Source: Geobacter sp. (GTDB lineage Bacteria; Desulfobacterota; Desulfuromonadia; Geobacterales; DSM-12255). From it: a stretch of DNA of 64,000 nucleotides. This document shows positions 24,106 through 31,699 of this stretch, in pieces. The translations under genes and the position numbers were made by a program. Location of the stretch: NCBI GenBank assembly GCA_009684525.1, contig WKKR01000001.1:992001-1056000 (forward strand), written 5' to 3'. Each line of letters begins with the position of its first letter. The stretch's first letter is position 1. The notes beneath the pieces are model-generated. The model worked only from the letters and a program-made list of their open reading frames with translations, was not told the origin of the DNA and did not search any database.

Positions 24106-26022
24106 CTACCGATTCTTCTTTATCGCCTTCTTCTTGATTTTACTATGCTTTTTCGTTACGGCCTTCTTCTTTACCGTGCTCCGCTTGACTGATTTCTTCC
24201 CTTTAAACGATTTCTTGCGATATTTCACCGGCTTCATGATCTGATCTTCGCGAATATTGCTTAACAATTCACGAGGCTCGATGAAATCGGGATCAGCAGT
24301 GCGGGCTGCCTCCAAAAACATTTTTGCCTTTTCGATATTCCCCGTCTTGATGTACAGCCGCCCGAGGGCATTCAACGCCTTGGCATGACCGGCATTCAGG
24401 TCTATCGCCTTCTGATACTCGGCTGTAGCCGCGTCATACTCCTTTTCGAAGTCATAGATGATCCCGAGCCGGTAATGGTTGTTGGCATCTTCGGGATTCT
24501 GCTCCACCGCTTCCCTGAGCAGCAGTTGCAGACCGTCATAATTCTTCTGCCTGACGTAGATGGAGAGCAAGGCATTGCGTGTTTCCTTGTCATCCCGGTA
24601 AATGCGTAGGACTTCCTGGTACTGCCTCTCCGCCTCATCGATCATCCCTCTTTTCCCATAGAGGGCAGCCAGTTCCTTTCTCACCTCAAGGTTGTCCGGC
24701 GCAAGCCTCACAGCGACCAGATATTCGGTAATGGCCTTCTTATAATCCTTGCTCTTCTCATAGACTCGGGCCAAGCGGAAATGGAGAATCGGGTTATCAC
24801 CCCGGAGTTTGATCAGTTCGGTGTATTCCTCGATCGATTGTGCAAAGTTGCCGCGCAGGGTGTATATGTCAGCCAAACGACGGCGGGCGTCGCTGTTCTT
24901 AGGATCGTAGCGCAATGATTTCCGGTATTCGTCCTCTGCCTTGTCCAGTAAACCTTTCCGCTCGTTGAGGATGCCAAGTGTATAGTGCAGCGAGGGGTTG
25001 GCCGCATCGAGGGCGAGCACCTGACCATAGGCGTTGATGGCATCTTCATCGCGGCCTGCAGCCATCTGGGCATCACCCAGCTTCTCCAGCGCCTCTGCCC
25101 AACCCTGCCGCTTTTTCAGGACGGCCTCATACGACTCAATGGCTTTTTCGTAATTGCGGGCCAGCAGATAACGATCGCCCTGCTGCATGAGCCTGTCGAT
25201 ATAGGCATCGTCGGGATTGAGGCCGGCCAACTGCAGCTCTTTGTCAGCCAGGGCCATCTCCCCCTTCTGTTGGTAGAGATCCGCCAGTTTCCTGTGGATC
25301 CCCCTGCTGGCCGGATTGGCAAGTGCTGCGGCATTGAGCTCGCCGATGGCATCATCAAGCTGGCCTTTTTTGGTATAGACCACGGCCAGACCGATGTGGG
25401 CAAGTTCATGACCCGGAGTCTCGGCCAAAACCTGTGCATACTCTTTTTCTGCCAATTCCAGATTGCCCTGCAGGGTAAAAGCGTCCCCCAGCAACGTACG
25501 CGCATCAGAGTCATCAGGGTTGCCCTTCAACGCCTCGCGAGCATGGAAGAGAAGCAGTGATGACCATTTTCCTTTGTTCAGGAGTTCTGCAAGTCCCCGG
25601 TGATAGCGTGGATCGGATGTGCCCGTGAGAGCTTTCGACAGTTCTGATGCAGCATCGTCATCGGCTCCCTGCTGCAGGAGCAGCAGACCCAGGTTGCCGT
25701 GGGCCTGGCTGAGATTGGGATCGGCTGCAATGGCTATCCTATATTCCTTGATAGCCTGAGTCACGTCACCCTTGCGTTCGAACTGGAATCCTTTCGCCAA
25801 GTGGCCAACCGCGCCATTGGGACAGAGGTCGATAGCTCTCGCCGCAAGTCCATCGGTTAACCCCGTTTGACTATCGGCCAGAGCATTCGTTGCTTCGGCA
25901 CAAGAATCGGAAAGCCCTCCCCAGGTGAAGCCGCACATCGCCAGCGCCCATAAAAATAGCGGAAACAGGCGACAGATCATTGCGGCCCTCTGCCACCGTC
26001 GCCCCGGACTATTCATGGTCAT
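24106..26022 (-). CDS. Exported tetratricopeptide-repeat protein with lysine-rich tail
   Basis: 638 residues. An N-terminal hydrophobic segment (residues 17-40) acts as signal or anchor. About fourteen TPR units run from residue 65 to 590, for example AIKEYRIAIAADPNLSQAHG, AEKEYAQVLAETPGHELAHI, AEDEYRKSLRYDPKNSDARR and AIEEYTELIKLRGDNPILHF. The last 45 residues are extremely basic, with KKSFKGKKSVKRSTVKKKAV and more, like histone H1 tails. TPR proteins of this kind scaffold envelope or polysaccharide machines; the basic tail could bind anionic polymers or nucleic acid. The start overlaps the ClC gene end by 14 bp and has GGAGG upstream. Confidence 0.85.
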   Translation of the reverse strand: MTMNSPGRRWQRAAMICRLFPLFLWALAMCGFTWGGLSDSCAEATNALADSQTGLTDGLAARAIDLCPNGAVGHLAKGFQFERKGDVTQAIKEYRIAIAADPNLSQAHGNLGLLLLQQGADDDAASELSKALTGTSDPRYHRGLAELLNKGKWSSLLLFHAREALKGNPDDSDARTLLGDAFTLQGNLELAEKEYAQVLAETPGHELAHIGLAVVYTKKGQLDDAIGELNAAALANPASRGIHRKLADLYQQKGEMALADKELQLAGLNPDDAYIDRLMQQGDRYLLARNYEKAIESYEAVLKKRQGWAEALEKLGDAQMAAGRDEDAINAYGQVLALDAANPSLHYTLGILNERKGLLDKAEDEYRKSLRYDPKNSDARRRLADIYTLRGNFAQSIEEYTELIKLRGDNPILHFRLARVYEKSKDYKKAITEYLVAVRLAPDNLEVRKELAALYGKRGMIDEAERQYQEVLRIYRDDKETRNALLSIYVRQKNYDGLQLLLREAVEQNPEDANNHYRLGIIYDFEKEYDAATAEYQKAIDLNAGHAKALNALGRLYIKTGNIEKAKMFLEAARTADPDFIEPRELLSNIREDQIMKPVKYRKKSFKGKKSVKRSTVKKKAVTKKHSKIKKKAIKKNR

Positions 26023-27382
26023 GCTTACGATCCTCCCTTTCGCGCCGAACCAACCTGTATCCCTTGGACATAAGCCCCAGCAGCGATGTTCCCCTGTGAT
26101 TGATCATGGCAGGCTCGAATTCGGCGAGCGGCCTGCCGGTCTTTACCTTTAGCGAGGTACTTTTCTGCATCCCCAAGACCTGGCTCGGGTAGATGCTGCG
26201 ATAGCCGACGATAAGAAAGCTGACCATGCAGGCAACGGCAGCGTGGGGAGCGATCCCCGCACCAAACAGTTCCATGGCCATGACAGACGCCGCAATCGGC
26301 GTATTTGCCGCTCCTGCTAGCAACGCCACCATACCTATGGCGGAGAATGTCGCAACCAACGGCTCGTGGAAAAGGCTTGCAAAAAGGTTTCCCGCAGCGG
26401 ACCCAATGAAGAAAATGGGGGTAACGACCCCGCCGCTGCCACCACAGCCAAGGGTAATCGCTGTGGCAATAGCCTTCATCAGCGAGGCTCCGGCCGGCAA
26501 TACCGTGCCGTTCAGGCTGGCCTCGATGGAGTCGATACCAAGTCCCAGATAACGAACCGAAACCATCTTGCCGATGACCACCAGCAGCCCACCGCCGAAC
26601 AGCGCCTTTACGGAAGAGTGCCAGGGAAGCCGTGAAAACAGCCGGTGACTCAGCTGCATAAGCTCGATGAAAACCAGCGCGATCAGCCCGCACCAAATGC
26701 CGAGCATGAGCATCTCCGCAAAGCTCCAGCTGGTCAGATCGGGGACAATCTTTGCAGAGAGGTGGGGATAATCGACGCCGAGCTGCGATGCCACGTGGAA
26801 ACCGATGATACCTGCGACGAACGAAGGGAAGAGTACGTCATACATCACCTGTCCCAGCACAAGCACTTCGACACCAAACAGGGCGCCGGCTATCGGCGTA
26901 CCGAAAACCGTGGCAAAACCGGCACTGATGCCGCAAATGACCAGCTTGCGTCGATCGACGTCTTCAAGACGGAGCAATCCGCCGAATGCCGAGGCGAGAC
27001 CGGCCCCAATCTGTGCACAGGGTCCTTCTTTGCCGGCCGAGCCACCTCCGGCAAGCGTAATGACCGTGGCAACCAGTTTTACCGGCACAACCATGAGGGG
27101 GATCTTGCCCATCCGCTTGTGAACTGCTTCAATGACCTTCTCGGTCCCGTGACCGGCGGCATCGGGGGCAAGCCAGGAGACCAGGGCACTGCTCACCACC
27201 AGCGTAACCGGCAGCAGCAGATAATAATCCGGGTATCTGGCAATTTGGCCCGTCGTCCAGGCGAGTGAGCGGAGGAACGCGGCAGTGCCAAAACCTACCA
27301 AAACCCCGACAATGGAGGCATAACACGTCCACTTGATGACACTGGCAAGCAAGGTGAGCTGTTCGACAAATTTTCTCTGCAT
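26009..27382 (-). CDS. ClC-family chloride (anion) channel or antiporter
   Basis: 457 residues with about 10-12 membrane helices. The three conserved ClC segments are present in variant form: GHGTEKVIEAV in place of GSGIPE, GKEGPCAQIGAG for the selectivity-filter GREGP helix, and CGGSGGVVTPIFFIGSAAGN for the third pore motif. This belongs to the common bacterial ClC subgroup; whether it exchanges Cl-/H+ or conducts passively cannot be read from motifs. There is no cytoplasmic CBS domain. It is coupled by overlap to the TPR gene and may help with acid or osmotic stress. Confidence 0.87.
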   Translation of the reverse strand: MQRKFVEQLTLLASVIKWTCYASIVGVLVGFGTAAFLRSLAWTTGQIARYPDYYLLLPVTLVVSSALVSWLAPDAAGHGTEKVIEAVHKRMGKIPLMVVPVKLVATVITLAGGGSAGKEGPCAQIGAGLASAFGGLLRLEDVDRRKLVICGISAGFATVFGTPIAGALFGVEVLVLGQVMYDVLFPSFVAGIIGFHVASQLGVDYPHLSAKIVPDLTSWSFAEMLMLGIWCGLIALVFIELMQLSHRLFSRLPWHSSVKALFGGGLLVVIGKMVSVRYLGLGIDSIEASLNGTVLPAGASLMKAIATAITLGCGGSGGVVTPIFFIGSAAGNLFASLFHEPLVATFSAIGMVALLAGAANTPIAASVMAMELFGAGIAPHAAVACMVSFLIVGYRSIYPSQVLGMQKSTSLKVKTGRPLAEFEPAMINHRGTSLLGLMSKGYRLVRREREDRKHDHE

Positions 27383-27463
27383 GAGTTAGTCCGCGATACT
27401 GGAATAGGTGGCGATACCGCTCCACCGCGCGCATAATACACTGATGGAGCGGCTTAAGGAAAG

Positions 27464-28036
27464 CTATTCCGTCGCGATCACAAACTCATCCCGCCGGTTT
27501 TTCGCCCAGGAAGCCTCGTCGTGCCCAAGGGCAACGGGCTTTTCCTTGCCGTAACTGATAACGGACAACCGACTTTCAGGGATTCCCAATGTCACCAGGT
27601 ACTGCATGGCAGCCTTGGCCCGCTTCTCACCGAGGGCAAGATTGTATTGTTCCGAGCCACGTTCGTCGCAATGTCCCTCGATCCTGACGACAGCAGCAGG
27701 CTCTGTCTTCAGATTTCCGGCGTTCTTCAGGAGCGTATCGCGGGACTTTGTTGAAAGCGTATATTTGTCGAAATCGAAGTAGATCTCGTCCAAAGCGGTC
27801 CTCAATTCAGCCGCGTTCGAGATCGGCGCCAACGCCTCAGACGCAGTGCTTTCCTGTATCGATGACTGACTGATCGGCTTTTCGCTTACCTGTTCCGTCT
27901 TGATCGGAGCGCCCCCACCCGCAGCAGTAGCAGCGACCGACTCATCCTTCTTGACGATCTCATTTTTGGCACAGCCGCCTGCAACGAACATGACACATCC
28001 CAATACCAGACCCAAACCGACCACATGTCTCTTCAT
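27464..28036 (-). CDS. pal: Pal-like peptidoglycan-associated lipoprotein (OmpA domain)
   Basis: 190 residues. The lipobox is AGGC (Cys22). A flexible linker of about 60 residues precedes the OmpA-like domain: IYFDFDKYTLSTKSRDTL, the peptidoglycan-binding core VRIEGHCDERGSEQYNLALGEKRAKA (motif residues only) and the YGKEKPVALGHDE segment. In the Tol-Pal system it tethers the outer membrane to peptidoglycan during division. No tol genes are adjacent, so it may be the housekeeping Pal or a paralogue. The ribosome site is AAAGGAGG. It is divergent from marR1. Confidence 0.88.
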   Translation of the reverse strand: MKRHVVGLGLVLGCVMFVAGGCAKNEIVKKDESVAATAAGGGAPIKTEQVSEKPISQSSIQESTASEALAPISNAAELRTALDEIYFDFDKYTLSTKSRDTLLKNAGNLKTEPAAVVRIEGHCDERGSEQYNLALGEKRAKAAMQYLVTLGIPESRLSVISYGKEKPVALGHDEASWAKNRRDEFVIATE

Positions 28037-28103
28037 GTCTGCCTCCTTTGCCTTGATAACCCGACGTGGAATGCTCTACACAATCGAACCGGTCAAAACG
28101 AAC

Positions 28104-28132
28104 TTGACGACTTGGCGTGTTACCACTATTAT
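28104..28132 (+). promoter_or_regulatory. Promoter of the first MarR gene
   Basis: TTGACG, 17 bp, TATTAT. The same hexamers and spacing recur upstream of the second MarR gene. The predicted start falls within the operator that follows. Confidence 0.72.
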
Positions 28133-28139
28133 TTGTGTT

Positions 28140-28165
28140 GCTAATTATTAGCATTGCTAATTAAT
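28140..28165 (+). promoter_or_regulatory. MarR operator (ATTAGC-N3-GCTAAT)
   Basis: Overlapping inverted repeats: GCTAAT-T-ATTAGC at 28140-28152 and ATTAGC-ATT-GCTAAT at 28147-28161, then TAAT. The 15-bp half-palindrome motif is repeated exactly (apart from the spacer) at 43936-43950. Its position at the transcription start suggests autorepression. Confidence 0.65.
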
Positions 28166-28191
28166 ATGTCAAGCCAATTTTGGGAGCAGAC

Positions 28192-28659
28192 ATGATGAAA
28201 TCGAAAGAATCGATCCCGGAGATCATCGACAATGTCTGGCGGGTCTTCCAGGCCATTAACGAATATTCGAAAACCGCCGAGCGTTCCACAGGCTTGACCG
28301 GCCCGCAACTCTGGGCATTAAAGATCCTTGTCAACTATGCCCCGATTCGCGTTTCGGACTTGGCGCGTCAGATGTACCTGAGTCCGGCAACGGTAGTCGG
28401 CATTATCGACCGGCTCGAAGGGAAAGGGCTCGTCACGCGTAGTCGTTCAAAGGATGACCGAAGAGCAGTAGACCTGCACCTCACCCAACAGGGTAAAGAG
28501 CTTGCAGCGCTCGCACCTGAAATTGCCCAGATCATGCTGGTAAAGGGGCTGGAACAATTGCCCGACGAACTGTTTTACGCTGTTGAAGCGGGGATGAAGC
28601 AGCTTGTGCGGATGCTCGATGCAGAGCGGATTATCCCGCAACCATTGTACGGCCCATGA
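28192..28659 (+). CDS. MarR-family transcriptional regulator (first paralogue)
   Basis: 155 residues from the ATG at 28192, after GGGAG. The winged helix is intact: PQLWALKILVNYAPIRVSDLARQMYLSPATVVGIIDRLEGKGLVTRSRSKDDRRAV, spanning the recognition helix and the wing (DRRAV). It is nearly identical in layout to the second MarR protein (43981-44445), sharing ERSTGLTGPQLWALKIL and the SDLARQMYL region. A dimeric repressor or activator of its own gene and probably of the downstream mscS-tre operon is likely. The ligand is unknown. It begins the osmotic-stress block. Confidence 0.9.
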   Translation: MMKSKESIPEIIDNVWRVFQAINEYSKTAERSTGLTGPQLWALKILVNYAPIRVSDLARQMYLSPATVVGIIDRLEGKGLVTRSRSKDDRRAVDLHLTQQGKELAALAPEIAQIMLVKGLEQLPDELFYAVEAGMKQLVRMLDAERIIPQPLYGP

Positions 28660-28745
28660 CAGAACAGATGCTATCCGGCATGCTCAGCACTGGATATCCC
28701 GAAACCAGGAGCGTTGCTGATAGCAGCATACGCCCGTGCCGCACA

Positions 28746-28773
28746 TTGCAGTTTCCGAGCGTTACGGTATCAT
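28746..28773 (+). promoter_or_regulatory. Possible promoter before mscS
   Basis: TTGCAG, 16 bp, TATCAT, about 70 bp before the MscS start. An imperfect hairpin (about 12 bp with one bulge) overlaps the -10 and the leader. Plausible but weak. Confidence 0.3.
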
Positions 28774-28842
28774 TTTTAGGCAATTATCATGAATGATTAC
28801 CGTATTACAGTACATACGCAATAAAAGGATCCCCACCAAATC

Positions 28843-29874
28843 ATGATTAAGACTATCACCTGGGACATACTGCTCTCCGCAGGTACGTTTTTTGCCACAA
28901 GCGCCATTATTGGCCTTGTCATAGAGCGGATCGTGCTGCGACGCCTCGCTGCCCTGGCGCATCGCACCTCCTGGGAGGGTGACGAGATTGTCATCACCTC
29001 GCTCAAGGGGCTCACCTTCTACACCTTCCTGCTGGTGGGACTTTACGGCGCAACATTGCGACTTCCTCTTGACGAAAAGACACAGCATCTGGCCGACAGG
29101 GGAATTCTTGTCGTGCTCCTCCTGTTGGCTACCGTTCTCATGATGCGACTAGCTGCCGGCTTTGTCTCGCACTATGCCAAAAAGGCCGTGCTCCCCTCCA
29201 CGTCCATCTTCTCCAATCTGGCTAAGGCGATCGCCTTTTCCGTCGGCATCCTGATCATCCTGCAATCGCTTGGCATCTCCATCACCCCGATCCTGACCGC
29301 GCTCGGCGTCGGCGGACTCGCCGTAGCGCTGGCACTGCAGGATACGCTGTCGAACCTCTTTTCCGGCCTGCACATCATCGCCACCAGGCAGATTCGCCAG
29401 GGTGACTACATCCGCCTGGGGAGTGGCGAGGAAGGGTACGTTACCGACATCACCTGGCGCAACACGCTGATCCGCGCCTTGCCCAACAACATGGTCCTGA
29501 TCCCCAACTCCAAGCTCGCCAGCGCCATTGTCACCAACTTCCATCTACCCGAGACGGAAATGGCGGTGCTTGTCCAGGTCGGGGTCAGCTATGACAGCGA
29601 TCTTGAGAAGGTCGAACAGACAACCGTCGACGTGGCGCAGGGATTGTTGCGCGAGGTCCAGGGCGGCGTCAGCGGTTTTGATCCGTTCGTCCGCTACCAC
29701 ACCTTTGCCGATTTCAGCATCAATTTCACGGTGATCCTGCGCTGTCACGAATATGTCGACCAATACCTCCTCAAGCACGAGTTCGTGAAACGGCTGCACC
29801 GACGCTACCTCGCCGAGGGCATCGAGATCCCCTTCCCTATCCGTACGGTTCAGCTGAAGGGAACGGAGGGGTGA
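28843..29874 (+). CDS. Small-conductance mechanosensitive channel (MscS family)
   Basis: 343 residues, three to four N-terminal membrane helices. The pore-lining helix (ALGVGGLAVALALQDTLSNLFSGL, key Gly/Ala ridge) is followed by the MscS beta domain with RQGDYIRLGSGEEGYVTDITWRNTLIR and the C-terminal alpha/beta domain. Such channels open on membrane tension and release solutes after osmotic downshock. It sits directly before treZ with a 1-bp gap, so solute release and trehalose metabolism are under the same transcript. Confidence 0.93.
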   Translation: MIKTITWDILLSAGTFFATSAIIGLVIERIVLRRLAALAHRTSWEGDEIVITSLKGLTFYTFLLVGLYGATLRLPLDEKTQHLADRGILVVLLLLATVLMMRLAAGFVSHYAKKAVLPSTSIFSNLAKAIAFSVGILIILQSLGISITPILTALGVGGLAVALALQDTLSNLFSGLHIIATRQIRQGDYIRLGSGEEGYVTDITWRNTLIRALPNNMVLIPNSKLASAIVTNFHLPETEMAVLVQVGVSYDSDLEKVEQTTVDVAQGLLREVQGGVSGFDPFVRYHTFADFSINFTVILRCHEYVDQYLLKHEFVKRLHRRYLAEGIEIPFPIRTVQLKGTEG

Positions 29875-29875
29875 G

Positions 29876-31696
29876 ATGGATCGCTTTTGCCTTGATATCG
29901 GTGCCACCCCTGTAACAGACGGAGTCCGCTTTCGGGTCTGGGCGCCTGCAGCAGAGTCGGTTGCGGTGGAACTCACCTCCAATGGGTTGCACATACCGCT
30001 CCAGCGAGATGGCGAATACTTCGAGGGGCTGGTAGCGGCAGCAGTGGGCGATTGCTACTGGTACTGGCTGGACGGAATGACACGCCGACCCGATCCTGCC
30101 TCCCGCTGCCAACCCGATGGTGTGCACGGCCCATCCCAAGTGGTCGAACCGGGTCATGCCTGGAGCGACGGCAACTGGCAAGGGATCCCGCTCGAAGAAT
30201 ACATCGTCTACGAACTGCACATCGGCGCCTTCACGGCAGAAGGCACCTTCGATGCCGCCATCAACCGCCTCGACTATCTCGCGGACCTGGGAATAACGGC
30301 TGTCGAGCTGATGCCGGTGGCCCAGTTCCCCGGCAGGCGCAACTGGGGCTATGACGGCGTCTTCCCTTTCGCGCCGCAGCTGAGCTACGGTGGAGCAACA
30401 GGACTGAAGCGGTTCGTGGATGCCTGCCACCGACAGGGGCTGGCGGTCATCCTCGACGTCGTCTACAACCATCTCGGCCCCGAAGGAAACTACCTCCACG
30501 CCTTTGGTCCCTACTTCACAGACCGCTACCGCACCCCCTGGGGCGATGCGGTTAACTTCGACGGCCCTTTCAGCGACGGGGTCCGGCACTATTTCATCGC
30601 CAATGCCTGTCACTGGGTGAGCGAATACCACCTGGACGGACTGCGTCTCGATGCAGTGCACGGCATATTCGACTTCAGCGCCCGTCACATCCTGGCCGAA
30701 CTGACTTACGAAGTGCATCGCCTGGCAGCCACGCTGGGCCGGCCGGCATACGTCATCGCTGAAAGCGACCTGAACGACGTGCGGGTAATCACGCAGCCAT
30801 CAACGGGTGGATATGGCCTTGACGCGCAATGGAACGACGATTTCCACCATGCCCTGAGAGCCCTGCTCACCAACGACCGGGCGGGCTACTACTGCGATTA
30901 CGGGAGTTTTCCCCAGCTGGTAAAAGGATTCCGTGAGGGGTTCGTCCTTTCCGGTAACTATTCTTCCTTCAGAAAGCGCCACCACGGGAGTTCCACGGCA
31001 GGTGTCCCCCCGCGCCGGTTGGTGGTATTTTCCCAGAACCATGACCAAGTAGGCAACCGTATGCGCGGAGAGCGTCCGGGCGAGCATCTGTCAGCTGAAC
31101 AGCTCAAGCTCGCCGCGGCATGCGTGCTGCTTTCGCCTTACCTGCCGCTGCTCTTCATGGGAGAGGAGTATGCAGAGCGGGCACCATTCCCTTATTTCAT
31201 CAGTCACGGCGATGCAGCCCTGGTTGCAGCGGTCAGGCAGGGCCGGCAAGAGGAATTCGCCGCATTTAGCCAGCAAGGTTCGCCTCCCGATCCTCAAGCA
31301 GAGGCAACCTTCCTCTCTGCAAAGCTGGATCTTGACCTGCGCCATCGCGGCGGCCACAAAGCCGTCTTCGATTTCTACCGCGACCTGATCCGCCTGCGCA
31401 AAGAGTATATCCCCTGTGCCGCAGCCAACAGAGAGGAGATGCAGGTGGTTGCCCCCGAGGAGGAACAGGTGCTGGCACTGATCCGGAAAGCAGGCAACCG
31501 CGAGCTGCACTGCCTGTTCAATTTCAGCGATCAATGCCGCCCGATCCCTCTGCAGCTGGCAAGCGGCACGCTGAGCGTTCTCCTCGACTCCACATACACC
31601 TTAATTTCCGGCAGTTCCATTTCCGTCACCGACGGTCAACCGGAAATGCTTCCGACGCTTGCCCCTTTCGGCGTCCTCGTCTACCGAAAGGAATAG
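29876..31696 (+). CDS. treZ: Maltooligosyltrehalose trehalohydrolase (TreZ)
   Basis: 606 residues, GH13. An N-terminal CBM48-like domain (RVWAPAAESVAVEL) is followed by the catalytic barrel. Conserved GH13 regions are VILDVVYNHLGPEGN, the nucleophile region DGLRLDAVHGI (Asp), the acid/base region YVIAESDLND and FSQNHDQVGNR. The EYIVYELHIGAFT and GYDGVFPFAP motifs are TreZ hallmarks. It releases trehalose from maltooligosyltrehalose made by TreY. The gene is 1 bp after mscS and has GGAGG before the ATG. Confidence 0.95.
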   Translation: MDRFCLDIGATPVTDGVRFRVWAPAAESVAVELTSNGLHIPLQRDGEYFEGLVAAAVGDCYWYWLDGMTRRPDPASRCQPDGVHGPSQVVEPGHAWSDGNWQGIPLEEYIVYELHIGAFTAEGTFDAAINRLDYLADLGITAVELMPVAQFPGRRNWGYDGVFPFAPQLSYGGATGLKRFVDACHRQGLAVILDVVYNHLGPEGNYLHAFGPYFTDRYRTPWGDAVNFDGPFSDGVRHYFIANACHWVSEYHLDGLRLDAVHGIFDFSARHILAELTYEVHRLAATLGRPAYVIAESDLNDVRVITQPSTGGYGLDAQWNDDFHHALRALLTNDRAGYYCDYGSFPQLVKGFREGFVLSGNYSSFRKRHHGSSTAGVPPRRLVVFSQNHDQVGNRMRGERPGEHLSAEQLKLAAACVLLSPYLPLLFMGEEYAERAPFPYFISHGDAALVAAVRQGRQEEFAAFSQQGSPPDPQAEATFLSAKLDLDLRHRGGHKAVFDFYRDLIRLRKEYIPCAAANREEMQVVAPEEEQVLALIRKAGNRELHCLFNFSDQCRPIPLQLASGTLSVLLDSTYTLISGSSISVTDGQPEMLPTLAPFGVLVYRKE

Positions 31697-31699
31697 AAC

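Noticed and set aside
23880-24137. 85-codon plus-strand frame before the exported-protein operon
   Set aside because: It runs into the end of the TPR gene, and its translation changes to low complexity after about 35 residues. No support for a gene.
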